Counted from the stretch's first letter, positions 24,526-33,204 are shown. The stretch is 64,000 nucleotides of DNA from Rhizorhapis sp036570425 (GCA_036570425.1 DATCYF010000022.1:1-64000), one strand, 5' to 3'. Notes: generated from the sequence alone by a model not told the origin. Made by a program: numbers and translations.

Positions 24526-25839
24526 ATGAAGCACGATAAAACGGAATGGCCTACAGCCCCGGCCACTCCGCGATCCACCTCCGAACGCTATAGCTGGTAT
24601 GTCCTTGGCATCCTGACCCTCTCGCAAACCTGCCACGGCATTGACCGCGCGATCATTGGTTTGGTGCTGGCGCCAGTGGGTAAAGAATTCGGGCTAAGCG
24701 ACGGCGAACTTGGTTTTCTGGCGGGTTTTGCCTACGGCATTTTCTTCGCCATCGCCGCTCTGCCTTTCGGTATAGCTGTCGACCGCTACAATCGTCGCAA
24801 TTTGATGACGATAGCATTGACGATGTGGAGCGGCGCGACTGCGCTCTGTGGTTTGGCCGTTGGTTTTTGGACTCTGTTCCTTGGCCGCGCGGCCGTCGGC
24901 ACGGCGGAAGCAGCCGGATCCCCGACCGGCATGTCACTGCTCAGCGATTATTTCGACAAGGACAAGCGATCGACTGCCATTGGAATATGGTATCTGAGTT
25001 CGGGCATCGGCCTTGCCCTCGCTTTCTTCATAGGCGGCTGGATCATAGAGGTTTCCAACTGGCGCTGGGCGTTCTTCGCCGCGGGCATTCCCGGCTTGCT
25101 TCTCGCTCCCATACTGTTCCTCACGGTCCGCGAACCAAAGCGGGGCAACCGCGATGAAGTGCCTGCGGTGGATGAAACCGCTGGCCTCAGCTTCGTCGGA
25201 CGCATCCGCCTGCTGTCCTCCCGCCCCGGCCTGCTCCACTGCATCAGCGCGATCGTGCTGATCGCCACCGGCATCTATGGCATGAGCACATGGCTGACGA
25301 CTTTCCTCATTCGTTCTCATGGCATGCCCATCGGGCAGGCCGGATTGATGGTGGCGATTGCTTATGGCGTGCTTGGATCGGTAGGCGGTTTCGCTGCCGG
25401 CTGGATCGCTGATTGGTTCAACAAGCGCCGGGGAGGATTTGAACCGTCGCGTACGGCGCTATTTGGCGCCACCATCCCATTCATGACCGCGCTGACCGGG
25501 CTTGGGACGGTAACATCAGGCAGTCTGGAATGGACCATCGCCTTCATGTTCGCATGCGGTTTCTTCAGCGCCTCCTATAACGGACCGATTTATGCCGTAA
25601 TCGTCACCATTGCAGGGGCCAAGCTGCGCGGTCTGGCTGTATCGATGGTGCAGTTGGGCGCCAATCTTATTGGCGTCGGCGCAGGCACGTTCCTGATCGG
25701 CGCGATCAGCGACTATGTCGGTGGCGATCAGGGCATTGCCTGGGGCATCGGCGTTGCGATGCTGTTTACACTCTGGGGTGGAGTCCACTTGCTGCTGGCT
25801 GCCCGGGCAATTCGGAACTTTGCCCCGGAACGGATCTGA
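24526..25839 (+). CDS. Major facilitator superfamily transporter, copy 1
   Basis: A 437-residue inner-membrane carrier with about 12 hydrophobic helices and the loop 2-3 signature region GIAVDRYNRRNLM, typical of MFS drug/organic-acid carriers. It is related to the sphingomonad spinster-like or anion-symporter type seen in catabolic clusters. ATG 24526 (MKHDKTEW) is chosen over 24448, since the longer form would add an Arg-rich leader. It is followed after 24 bp by a phosphotransferase, so substrate uptake and intracellular trapping by phosphorylation could be coupled (inference). A shared operator-like site lies upstream. Confidence 0.87.
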   Translation: MKHDKTEWPTAPATPRSTSERYSWYVLGILTLSQTCHGIDRAIIGLVLAPVGKEFGLSDGELGFLAGFAYGIFFAIAALPFGIAVDRYNRRNLMTIALTMWSGATALCGLAVGFWTLFLGRAAVGTAEAAGSPTGMSLLSDYFDKDKRSTAIGIWYLSSGIGLALAFFIGGWIIEVSNWRWAFFAAGIPGLLLAPILFLTVREPKRGNRDEVPAVDETAGLSFVGRIRLLSSRPGLLHCISAIVLIATGIYGMSTWLTTFLIRSHGMPIGQAGLMVAIAYGVLGSVGGFAAGWIADWFNKRRGGFEPSRTALFGATIPFMTALTGLGTVTSGSLEWTIAFMFACGFFSASYNGPIYAVIVTIAGAKLRGLAVSMVQLGANLIGVGAGTFLIGAISDYVGGDQGIAWGIGVAMLFTLWGGVHLLLAARAIRNFAPERI

Positions 25840-25863
25840 AGAAAAAATACCAGGAGAGATAGG

Positions 25864-27009
25864 ATGTCCGACATTAGCTATGCGCCCGAAAAGATCGATC
25901 CCGATGCGGTTCCCTCGCCTTACCCGGGACGGACTGAACCGCTGCCTTGGAATCGTTCCGAAGTAACGGCGGAATGGCTGGGACGCACTGTCGCCAACAA
26001 ATATCCCGGCGTTGCAGCGCATAGCTTGGAAGTCATCCAACTTTTTGACAGCCACACCACCAAGATGCGTGTGGCCGTCGATTGGAATGAGTCGGGCAAA
26101 GCCGCCGGTCTGCCGCGGGATTTGTGTCTGAAGTCGAATTGGTCGGGCGCTTTCAACGATGTTGACATCTGCGCGCTCGAAGCCCGCTTCTATCATTATC
26201 TCGCAGGCGAGATGAAAGTGCCGACCGCGACATGCTATTATGCCGATTGGGACGATGATGGGCGCGGCCAGGGCCTGATCGTACTGGAGGATTTGATCGC
26301 TCATGGTGGAACATTCGGGCATAGTACCCAGCATCCGGGAATAGATGGCGTCGCCATTGCTTTGGAGGGCCTGGCAAAGCTCCACGGTAGTTTATGGGAC
26401 AGCCCCCTTATCAGCGAGGCCAATGCTCCGTGGTTCCAGACATCAATGCGCACAGCGGTAGACCATGACCAGGTCCGGATCATGTGGCATTGGATCTGCG
26501 AGAATTTGAAGGACCCTAATTTCCGGGCAATCGCACCCAAGCATTATCTGGATGAGCCGCGCAGGGTTGAATGGGCGTTCGATAAGCTGGTCGAATTTGA
26601 GCGTAACTTTGATGCTCCCTATTGCGTGATTCTGGGCGACTGCCACCAAGGCAACACCTATATCTTGCCGAATGGTGAGCGGCTTTGGCTCGATTGGCAA
26701 TTGTCGCGGCGTGGTCGTCCCTGGCGCGACCTGACCTATTTCTGCATTGGTTCGCTCACGATCGAAGAACGGCGGCAGAGTCTGCGCGATCTGATTGCGC
26801 ACTATCGGCAGCATCTGGTGGCAACGGGCGCAACCAACGTCATCGACCTTGACGAGATCTGGGAGCAAGTCCGGCGCTGGGTGATGTATGGCATTCAGGC
26901 CTGGGCCGCAAATATGGACCATTGGGGGCAAAATGGTTTGCCCATGAACGAGCGCTTCTTCGCGGCTGGGGAAGATATGGGCACTTGGAAATTGCTGTTG
27001 GGAGAATGA
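25864..27009 (+). CDS. Kinase-fold phosphotransferase, ecdysteroid-kinase-like, copy 3
   Basis: A 381-residue phosphotransferase with the catalytic loop LGDCHQGNTYI (Asp and Asn kept, His replaced by Leu) and the metal loop LDWQLSRRGRPWRDLTYF. This form resembles the ecdysteroid-kinase-like branch of the APH superfamily, whose known members phosphorylate steroid hydroxyls. CAGGAG precedes the start. It is co-transcribed with the MFS carrier 24 bp upstream. A hairpin pair terminates it. The substrate is probably a hydroxylated hydrophobic molecule, but this is inference from family and context. Confidence 0.8.
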   Translation: MSDISYAPEKIDPDAVPSPYPGRTEPLPWNRSEVTAEWLGRTVANKYPGVAAHSLEVIQLFDSHTTKMRVAVDWNESGKAAGLPRDLCLKSNWSGAFNDVDICALEARFYHYLAGEMKVPTATCYYADWDDDGRGQGLIVLEDLIAHGGTFGHSTQHPGIDGVAIALEGLAKLHGSLWDSPLISEANAPWFQTSMRTAVDHDQVRIMWHWICENLKDPNFRAIAPKHYLDEPRRVEWAFDKLVEFERNFDAPYCVILGDCHQGNTYILPNGERLWLDWQLSRRGRPWRDLTYFCIGSLTIEERRQSLRDLIAHYRQHLVATGATNVIDLDEIWEQVRRWVMYGIQAWAANMDHWGQNGLPMNERFFAAGEDMGTWKLLLGE

Positions 27010-27055
27010 GCCAGCCGTAGCCCCCGCACGGCGAGGTCTACTATTACCGGTATCA

Positions 27056-27120
27056 CCGGATCTGACCCAGTCATGAGGTCAGATCCGGACGGGCGAAGCG
27101 GCGGCGGCTGACGCCGCCGC
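27056..27120. terminator. Two hairpins between converging genes
   Basis: A perfect 12-bp stem (CCGGATCTGACC / GGTCAGATCCGG, 27056-27088, 9-nt loop) is followed by a second GC stem (GCGGCGGC / GCCGCCGC, 27101-27120). They sit between the phosphotransferase stop (27009) and the P450 copy C stop (27127) and probably end both transcripts. Confidence 0.75.
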
Positions 27121-27126
27121 CTACAT

Positions 27127-28341
27127 TCACCAGACGAGCGGCAGCGCCTTCACCTGAATGATGTGGCCGAGCCAGAACGGCACTGCGCCGTCTGGATCAA
27201 CCCGGAATTCTGGCAATTCAGTCAGCATCGTCTCCATCGCAATGATGAGCTCGCGACGAGCGAGATGCATGCCCAAACACCGATGTGAAGAACTGCCGAA
27301 CGCCAAATGGCCGGGCTTGCGATTGAAATCCACCTCATTCGGATTTGTCCATGCCTCGGGATCGCGCGAGGTAATTGCCGTCGACATCGCCACCTTGTCG
27401 CCGGGCATCATCTTCACGCCCTTGAACTCGGTTTCGCGAGTGACCGTGCGGAAGGTCGTCACAGCCGCATAAGCACGCATCATTTCCTCGATGGCCAGCG
27501 TCAGCTTGGACGGATCAGCGCGCAACTCCGCCTGTTGATCGAGGTGAGTGGCAAGATGCCAGATATGCAGGCCAATATTGGCAGTAACGGTATCCAGCCC
27601 ACCAACATAAAGATTCCAGGCATAGCCAAACACCATTTCATTCGACCAAGGCTTGCCATCATATTCATAAGTCAGGGCGTAGCTTAGCCAATCCTCACGC
27701 GGCTGCTTGCGCCGCTGCTCGATTGCGTCCAGCAGATATGCCTTGACCTCATGCGTCGCCTTGATCCGCTCCTGCATGTTGGGCGAATGCAACAATGCGG
27801 TCTCCCAGGTCAGGAACTGCTCCACCTCCTCCTGTGGAAGACCGAAAAGGTCCAAAAAGATCGAAACCGGGAAAGGAATGGCGAACTCCTTGACGAAGTC
27901 GCAGCGCCCCTTGTCCTTGAAGGCGCCCACAAGTTCCCGCGCCCGCCCGCGTACTGCTCCGTCCAGCGCAAACATTTTCTGCGGCGCGAATACGGGGTTC
28001 AGCACCTTCCGCACCTTCGTGTGCGTTTCGCCTGTAAGTTCCGTGGGAACCAGATCCCAATCTTCGCCGATCAGCTTGGCAAAGCTGGAAAAGCCCTTCT
28101 TGGTGAACAGGTCATCATCGGCATAGACCTCTTTAAGGTCGTCCACCCGACGCACTATCCAGCCTCCGCTGCCGTCAGGATAGATGTTGGGGCACCAATA
28201 TACGGGCGGCGTCGTCTCATGCAGCGGCGCAAGTTTCGTCTCGAAAACATTTTCATTCAGTGTCGTCCGTGTGGCGACGGGACAATCCATGACCAACTCT
28301 GCCGGAACATGATCCGGAATGTTGGCGATCGATGTGGTCAT
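27127..28341 (-). CDS. Cytochrome P450 (copy C, CYP101-like)
   Basis: A 404-residue P450 with the I-helix GGLDT, the K-helix EMMR and the heme loop FGSSSHRCLG, ligand near Cys355. The conserved Gly of FxxGxxxCxG is Ser, a rarer variant. GGAGGAAG precedes the start. It is closest in K-helix region (RAYAAVTTFRT) to copy A, so the two likely arose by duplication. Only a half-copy of the shared repeat (CCTGTC at 28405-28410, 64 bp upstream) is visible, so its regulation may differ. Confidence 0.92.
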   Translation of the reverse strand: MTTSIANIPDHVPAELVMDCPVATRTTLNENVFETKLAPLHETTPPVYWCPNIYPDGSGGWIVRRVDDLKEVYADDDLFTKKGFSSFAKLIGEDWDLVPTELTGETHTKVRKVLNPVFAPQKMFALDGAVRGRARELVGAFKDKGRCDFVKEFAIPFPVSIFLDLFGLPQEEVEQFLTWETALLHSPNMQERIKATHEVKAYLLDAIEQRRKQPREDWLSYALTYEYDGKPWSNEMVFGYAWNLYVGGLDTVTANIGLHIWHLATHLDQQAELRADPSKLTLAIEEMMRAYAAVTTFRTVTRETEFKGVKMMPGDKVAMSTAITSRDPEAWTNPNEVDFNRKPGHLAFGSSSHRCLGMHLARRELIIAMETMLTELPEFRVDPDGAVPFWLGHIIQVKALPLVW

Positions 28342-28773
28342 AATTCTTCCTCCTGCGCTTCTGCGCCCATTCGCTTATACTTCGCTGTCGCGACCGGTGA
28401 ATACCCTGTCGCCCATTCTCGCACGGACCGGTCTACTCCGCACCCAGACCTTCGGCACTGGTGAAGAGGACAGGATCCTCTGTGATGTTCGATGTGACCA
28501 GTTTTCAGCAGGCCGCAGCCAGGCTTTTCTGTTCGATTCCGTGATACGATATCAACGGACTGGCTGCAAGCCACGCAGCGCGGCCTATGCCTGTCGCCGA
28601 TGCGACAGATGCAGGAAGGACCTGTTGTCCAAAGCTACAGTGAGGCTGATGCAGTAATCGCGTTCATACAAAAGCAGCTGCGCCGGGGCGCAAACCCCGA
28701 ACGCAGCGCATCTCACCTATCGCCCTGTCTAATCCGGCCAATTAATGACCGGACCTGACTGAATCATCCCGGT
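28342..28773. other. Intergenic region upstream of P450 copy C, 432 bp
   Basis: No credible gene on either strand; frames seen are short and lack ribosome sites. It contains the regulon half-site CCTGTC at 28405-28410, a lone GACAGG half at 28468-28473, and an 18-bp palindrome CTGTCGC-CGAT-GCGACAG at 28591-28608. The latter shares CTGTC/GACAG with the common repeat but with a wider 8-bp spacer. It probably combines the P450 promoter and the 3-prime end of the LLM gene transcript. Confidence 0.5.
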
Positions 28774-29697
28774 TCACCCGATCTTTGGCATAATTTCGGC
28801 AGCAACCCAGCGGAGGCGATCAAGATATTCGCCCAGGCCCGAAATACCCGGCGGCATCGGCACGATGGTTTCAGTGATGCCAAGTTCCTTAAGCCATCCG
28901 ATCTGATCGATAATCTGCTGTGTGCTGCGCGTGCCGGGCGCACGAGGATCATCGAGAATTTCATGATGCGCGCCTACATTGAGCATTTCGAGCGCGAAGA
29001 ACATTGAGATCGGACGACCGTCATATTCCGGCTGCGACCGGATATAGTCGAGGCATTCGGGAAACTTCTCAGGCGGAGTCCGGAAGGGCGACCAGCCATC
29101 ACCAAACTTCGCCACGCGCTTGAGCACTGCCTCCGCATCGCCGCCAAGCCAGATCGGCAGCTTGGGCGATTGCAGCGGCTTCGGCGCGAAACCGATGTCC
29201 TTGAAGCTGACGAACTCGCCTTCAAACTCAGGCTTGTCCTGAGTCCACAGTGCGATGATGGCGGCCAGATACTCGTCCGCCATCTTCCCTCGTTTTTCGA
29301 AGGAAACGTTCATCATATCGAACTCTTCCTTCAACCAGCCCACACCGAACAAAGCCTCTGCCCGGCCATTCGTCAGCCAATCGAGCGTGGACCATGCCTT
29401 GGCATGCACCATGGGGCTTTGCAGGGGCAGGATCGATACAGAGGAAGACAGCTTCATCTGCTTCGTCTGGCCGCCAATGTACCCTAGCGCGACTGTCGTG
29501 TGGAAATAATGGTCGCCGGAGAGTTCAATATGGCTCTGCGGAACAATGAAATGCTCCCCAAGCATGCATTTGTTATAGCCCAGTTCATCCGCGACCTTCA
29601 TCGCCTCGCCGATATCCGCGCCTGTCAGCTTGTATTCCCAAGGCTGCACCATCGCTGCCACATGCATGCTGTTGGGCACGCCAACGTTGAGCTTCAT
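28774..29697 (-). CDS. LLM class flavin/F420-dependent oxidoreductase, copy 2
   Basis: A 307-residue luciferase-like TIM-barrel protein starting MKLNVGVPNS. It contains GRAEALFGVGWLKEEF and the glycine-rich LPIWLGGDAEAVLKR, which mark the LLM family (TIGR03619-like). ATG 29697 follows GAGAGGACAAG; the longer frame to 29793 is not supported. It is divergent from the MDR reductase with two operator-like repeats between them. The cofactor (FMN or F420) is undecided, and the reaction may be a hydride transfer or monooxygenation. Confidence 0.83.
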   Translation of the reverse strand: MKLNVGVPNSMHVAAMVQPWEYKLTGADIGEAMKVADELGYNKCMLGEHFIVPQSHIELSGDHYFHTTVALGYIGGQTKQMKLSSSVSILPLQSPMVHAKAWSTLDWLTNGRAEALFGVGWLKEEFDMMNVSFEKRGKMADEYLAAIIALWTQDKPEFEGEFVSFKDIGFAPKPLQSPKLPIWLGGDAEAVLKRVAKFGDGWSPFRTPPEKFPECLDYIRSQPEYDGRPISMFFALEMLNVGAHHEILDDPRAPGTRSTQQIIDQIGWLKELGITETIVPMPPGISGLGEYLDRLRWVAAEIMPKIG

Positions 29698-29767
29698 CCG
29701 CTTGTCCTCTCTTATGTATCCAGACGAAAAATTCGCCCTATTAATGTTGCATGTCCATCGTCTCGCA

Positions 29768-29783
29768 CCTGCCCGAGGAAAGG
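29768..29783. promoter_or_regulatory. Shared 16-bp inverted repeat, site 9
   Basis: CCTGCC-CGAG-GAAAGG, 71 bp upstream of the LLM start at 29697. It is 15/16 identical to the repeat at 1793-1808. Confidence 0.6.
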
Positions 29784-29855
29784 ATGTCCACAAGGCGGCC
29801 GGTCGGCTGCGGCAGTCGAACTGCGCCCTAGGCTGAGATGAGCCACATTGCGCAG

Positions 29856-29871
29856 CCTATCCGAAGAAGGG
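29856..29871. promoter_or_regulatory. Shared 16-bp inverted repeat, site 10
   Basis: CCTATC-CGAA-GAAGGG, 77 bp upstream of the MDR start at 29948 (68 bp from the alternative start at 29939). Together with site 9, each gene of this divergent pair has its own copy, as at 1705 and 1793. Confidence 0.45.
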
Positions 29872-29947
29872 CTGATTTACGGCCTTGGTTATCTAGCGTG
29901 GGAATGCGTGAGGTAGTTACGGTCGTTTCAGTGGAGAAATGGTGCTG

Positions 29948-30943
29948 ATGGAAAACAGGCAGGTTGTTTTGACGTCCCGGCCCTCTGGTATTCCGCAGGC
30001 CGAAAACTTTGCGATCCGGCAAGGAGCGATGCCTGCACCTGCATCCGGCGAAATATTGGTGCGCAACCATTATCTTTCGATAGAGCCGGCGATGCGTGGC
30101 TGGATCAGCGACGCAGGAAACTATTCCGACCCGGTGCCCATCGGCGGTGTGATGCGCAGCCTGGCCGCGGCCCAGGTCGTCGATTCTTTGCATCCCGACT
30201 ATAAGGCAGGGGATTACGTTACCGGTTGGTTCGGCTGGCAGGACTATGCCGCTGTTCCTGCCGACAAGATCGTGCAACGCACTGCCGCCGACGAATTAAC
30301 CCAATCGCTTGGCATATTGGGGCTGAACGGCGTAACCGCTTATCTGGCCCTGACGCTGGTGGGTCAGCCCCAAGCAGGCGAAACCGTGCTGGTGTCCACC
30401 GCCGCAGGCGCCGTCGGCTCTGCAGTGGGGCAGATCGCCAAGATATATGGCTGCCGCACCGTTGGAATTGCGGGAGGGTCCGAAAAAGCGCAGCGCTGCA
30501 TTCAGGAATTCGGCTATGATGCAGCCATCGATTATCAAGGCGAGGATGTCGCCGATCGTGTTGCAACGCTCTGCCCGGATGGCGTCGACGTGTATTTCGA
30601 CAACACCGCCGGCCCGATTAGTGACGCCGTTCTTCCCCATCTGGCGATGCGTGGCCGTGTCGTGGTGTGCGGCACGGCATCGATTTCCCGATGGGACGAA
30701 TGGCCGACAGGGCCGCGCGTGGAGCGCCATCTTCTGGTGAAACGCGCTCGTATGGAGGGCTTTGTCATCTTCGATCATATGGACCGCTACGGCGCCGCTT
30801 TGGAACAGCTCCGTACGTGGATTGCCGAAGGACGGCTCAAATGGGAAGAAGATATACTAGAGGGTATAGAGACCTGCCCCGATGCGATTGCCGGTTTATA
30901 TCGCGGAGAAAACAAGGGCAAACGCCTGATCAGGCTGGTGTGA
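29948..30943 (+). CDS. NADP-dependent alkenal/prostaglandin reductase-like MDR protein
   Basis: A 331-residue zinc-free medium-chain dehydrogenase. It shows the family opening NRQVVLTSRPSG, then SIEPAMRGWI, and the nucleotide loop STAAGAVGSAVGQIAK. These match the CurA/2-alkenal reductase group, which reduces the double bond of alpha,beta-unsaturated ketones or aldehydes with NADPH. Two in-frame starts exist; 29948 fits the family N-terminus and 29939 is the alternative. An SDR follows on the same strand after 46 bp. In the pathway it could saturate a ring or side-chain enone. Confidence 0.88.
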   Translation: MENRQVVLTSRPSGIPQAENFAIRQGAMPAPASGEILVRNHYLSIEPAMRGWISDAGNYSDPVPIGGVMRSLAAAQVVDSLHPDYKAGDYVTGWFGWQDYAAVPADKIVQRTAADELTQSLGILGLNGVTAYLALTLVGQPQAGETVLVSTAAGAVGSAVGQIAKIYGCRTVGIAGGSEKAQRCIQEFGYDAAIDYQGEDVADRVATLCPDGVDVYFDNTAGPISDAVLPHLAMRGRVVVCGTASISRWDEWPTGPRVERHLLVKRARMEGFVIFDHMDRYGAALEQLRTWIAEGRLKWEEDILEGIETCPDAIAGLYRGENKGKRLIRLV

Positions 30944-30989
30944 TTTCGTCGGCCGGAGGATCGGTCGAGCAGGACGAGAGGATGCAGAA

Positions 30990-31715
30990 ATGGCAACACT
31001 GACGGATAAAATCGCGATCATCACAGGCGCTTCAGCCGGTATAGGCGCAGCCACTGCGCGTACGCTGGCCAACGCAGGCGCGCAACTCGTCCTTGTCGCA
31101 CGGCGACAGGACAGACTCGAGGTGCTGGCGTCTGAACTGGGCGGCAATCATGCCGTTCTTGCTGCGGACATGGCACAGGAAGACGCTCCTCAACAGCTTT
31201 TCGATTTCGTCATGCAGCGTTTCGGCCGGGCCGACATATTGATCAACAATGCTGGCATATTACGGACGGGTTCGCTTGAAGAATTCGACCTTTCCGAACT
31301 GCGTCCCATGATCGCGATTAATTATGAATCAATCGTGCGAAGTTGCTACCTGTTCGCGCGTGCGATGAAAGCGGCCGGAAGCGGCCAGATCATCAACGTA
31401 TCCAGCATCGGCGCCAATATCACCGCAGCCGGCGTGGGCGTTTATGGCGGGTTGAAACGCGCGCTGGAGATGTTCACGGACTCGCTCCGGATCGAATTGG
31501 CCGGTACGGGGGTAAAGGTCGGACTTGTTGCGCCCGGCACAACCAGTACCGAGATATTCGAGGATATGAAAGCGCACGGCCAACCCGGTTGGGACGAGTT
31601 CCTGCCTTCGCTTCAGCCGGAAGACATTGCCCGCGCCATCGCTTTCATCGTGGAACAGCCCCCTCACGCCAATAGCTGCCGGGTGCACGTCTATTCTGCG
31701 TCCGAAGTTTTCTGA
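30990..31715 (+). CDS. Short-chain dehydrogenase/reductase
   Basis: A 241-residue SDR with the loop TGASAGIG, the NNAG segment, the Ser region NVSSIG and the active site YGGLK (Tyr and Lys kept, residues between them unusual). After the second strand it has ARRQDR, whose Arg residues suggest NADP. GAGAGG precedes the start. It probably forms an operon with the MDR reductase upstream, and it converges with the MFS carrier, only 21 bp separating the stop codons. Confidence 0.88.
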   Translation: MATLTDKIAIITGASAGIGAATARTLANAGAQLVLVARRQDRLEVLASELGGNHAVLAADMAQEDAPQQLFDFVMQRFGRADILINNAGILRTGSLEEFDLSELRPMIAINYESIVRSCYLFARAMKAAGSGQIINVSSIGANITAAGVGVYGGLKRALEMFTDSLRIELAGTGVKVGLVAPGTTSTEIFEDMKAHGQPGWDEFLPSLQPEDIARAIAFIVEQPPHANSCRVHVYSASEVF

Positions 31716-31736
31716 AGTCGGGAAGTATCCAGAAGT

Positions 31737-33095
31737 TCAGCCTGTCTGGCTCTGACCCTCTACGCCACGCATCTCCCACGGCAGGCTTCGCGCCGCAAAA
31801 ATATAATTGATAATTGCAATCAGCAGGAAACCGCCCACGGCCATCATCGCGTGCTGCAGACCTGTCGCGGCGGCTTCCGCACAGGCTGCCGGCGCTTGCC
31901 CCGGCTTCGCAGCAAGACATATGGCGGCGTAGTCCCCCGCAAAGTTGGAATCCGCCAGCCTGTCGCTCAAATATCCAAGCAACACTGAACCAATACCCAA
32001 TCCGGCAACGGTCTGACCAAAGCTATGCAGGGCCGCAGCCGATGCGCGCATACGCGGCTCAACCAGCGCCTGCGTCACCGTCATGATCGTGGGCAAAAAG
32101 GCATAAAGACAGACGGTAGCAGCAAAGAGCAGCGCCATTAGAAAGCGCCAGTCCGACTGATAAATCGCCGCCACATAAAGGGGTAAAGCCAGGCACAGCA
32201 GCAGCGCGGGCGCCCAGCCATACCAGCGGACATCACGCCGCCCAAGCCAGTCCGCAACGAAGCCCCCGGTGGTCGTGCCGAGCGCTGTGGCAAAACTGAA
32301 TGACAAAGCAAAAATCAATCCCGCCTGCGTCAGATCCATACCATGGCGGCGCACCAGCAAGGGAATGAGAAACAGATTGAGCCCGAAGCCGACAAGCCCA
32401 ACCAATCCGCTGCCACAAGTCAGGTTCAGGAAAGCGGGAGATTTGCCCAGCCGCCGCAGGACCGCACGGAAGGGCGGAGTGCTATCGTCCTCCCCTGCCG
32501 CTGTCCGCGCAGGTTCCGGCACTGTCCGAAACAAAATCAAGGCCAACACCAGGCCGGGGAGTCCCACTGCCACGAAGGCCAGCCGCCACCCGAACGCCTG
32601 GGCCATGGCGCCGCCCAATACCGCGGCCAGCGCGCCCCCGATCGGCACGCCGATCGCTATCAACGAAAAGACCGCTGCTCTTTTGTTGGCATTAAAGCGA
32701 TCAGAAATCATGGACACCAGGGCCGGTGTGAACCCCGCCTCACCTATGCCGACGCCCATGCGGCACAGCAGCAACTGCACGAAACTGCCGGCTGCCCCTG
32801 ATAACATAGTCATCAGCGACCAGATCGCTGTGACCACTGCTATGATCCGTACCCTGTTGTACCGCTCCGCCAACCGCGCGAGAGGAATGCCGAGCGCCGC
32901 GTAGAACAATGAAAAGGCCAGTCCGCCCATTAGTCCTAACTGAAGATCGCTCAGGCCCAGATCGCGACGGATCGCTTCGCCCAGCACCGAAATAATCGTG
33001 CGGTCGATGAAGTTGAACATGTAAATGAGGCCAAGCACCAGAATGAACCAGCGGTCCCGACCGTTAAGGCCCTGCCGCTGTATTTCGGCCGTCAT
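31737..33095 (-). CDS. Major facilitator superfamily transporter, copy 2
   Basis: A 452-residue inner-membrane carrier with about 12 hydrophobic segments and the signature AERYNRVRII in the 2-3 loop. The N-terminal motif FIDRTIISVLGEAIRRDLGLSD is typical of MFS proteins of the spinster-like/aromatic type found near sphingomonad catabolic genes. GAGAAGGGGG precedes the start. A shared operator-like repeat lies 67 bp upstream, which places this gene in the same regulon and marks the right edge of the catabolic region. It is likely an uptake or efflux carrier for the growth substrate or an intermediate. Confidence 0.88.
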   Translation of the reverse strand: MTAEIQRQGLNGRDRWFILVLGLIYMFNFIDRTIISVLGEAIRRDLGLSDLQLGLMGGLAFSLFYAALGIPLARLAERYNRVRIIAVVTAIWSLMTMLSGAAGSFVQLLLCRMGVGIGEAGFTPALVSMISDRFNANKRAAVFSLIAIGVPIGGALAAVLGGAMAQAFGWRLAFVAVGLPGLVLALILFRTVPEPARTAAGEDDSTPPFRAVLRRLGKSPAFLNLTCGSGLVGLVGFGLNLFLIPLLVRRHGMDLTQAGLIFALSFSFATALGTTTGGFVADWLGRRDVRWYGWAPALLLCLALPLYVAAIYQSDWRFLMALLFAATVCLYAFLPTIMTVTQALVEPRMRASAAALHSFGQTVAGLGIGSVLLGYLSDRLADSNFAGDYAAICLAAKPGQAPAACAEAAATGLQHAMMAVGGFLLIAIINYIFAARSLPWEMRGVEGQSQTG

Positions 33096-33161
33096 ATATG
33101 TCCCCCTTCTCTATTGCGCCTTGCGGCGGCAGCAATAGAACAGTCCGGCTTCCACTACAGC

Positions 33162-33177
33162 CCTGTCCGGCGGCAGG
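33162..33177. promoter_or_regulatory. Shared 16-bp inverted repeat, site 11
   Basis: CCTGTC-CGGC-GGCAGG (on the other strand CCTGCC-GCCG-GACAGG), 67 bp upstream of the MFS start at 33095. It is the rightmost copy noticed; the genes beyond look like core genes. Confidence 0.6.
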
Positions 33178-33204
33178 GTAAGTTGCCGATAGTGTCCTGC
33201 CTGT

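Noticed and set aside
28319..28657. 112-codon plus-strand frame in the gap upstream of P450 copy C
   Set aside because: No ribosome site, unusual composition, overlaps the P450 start and promoter; no recognisable domain.
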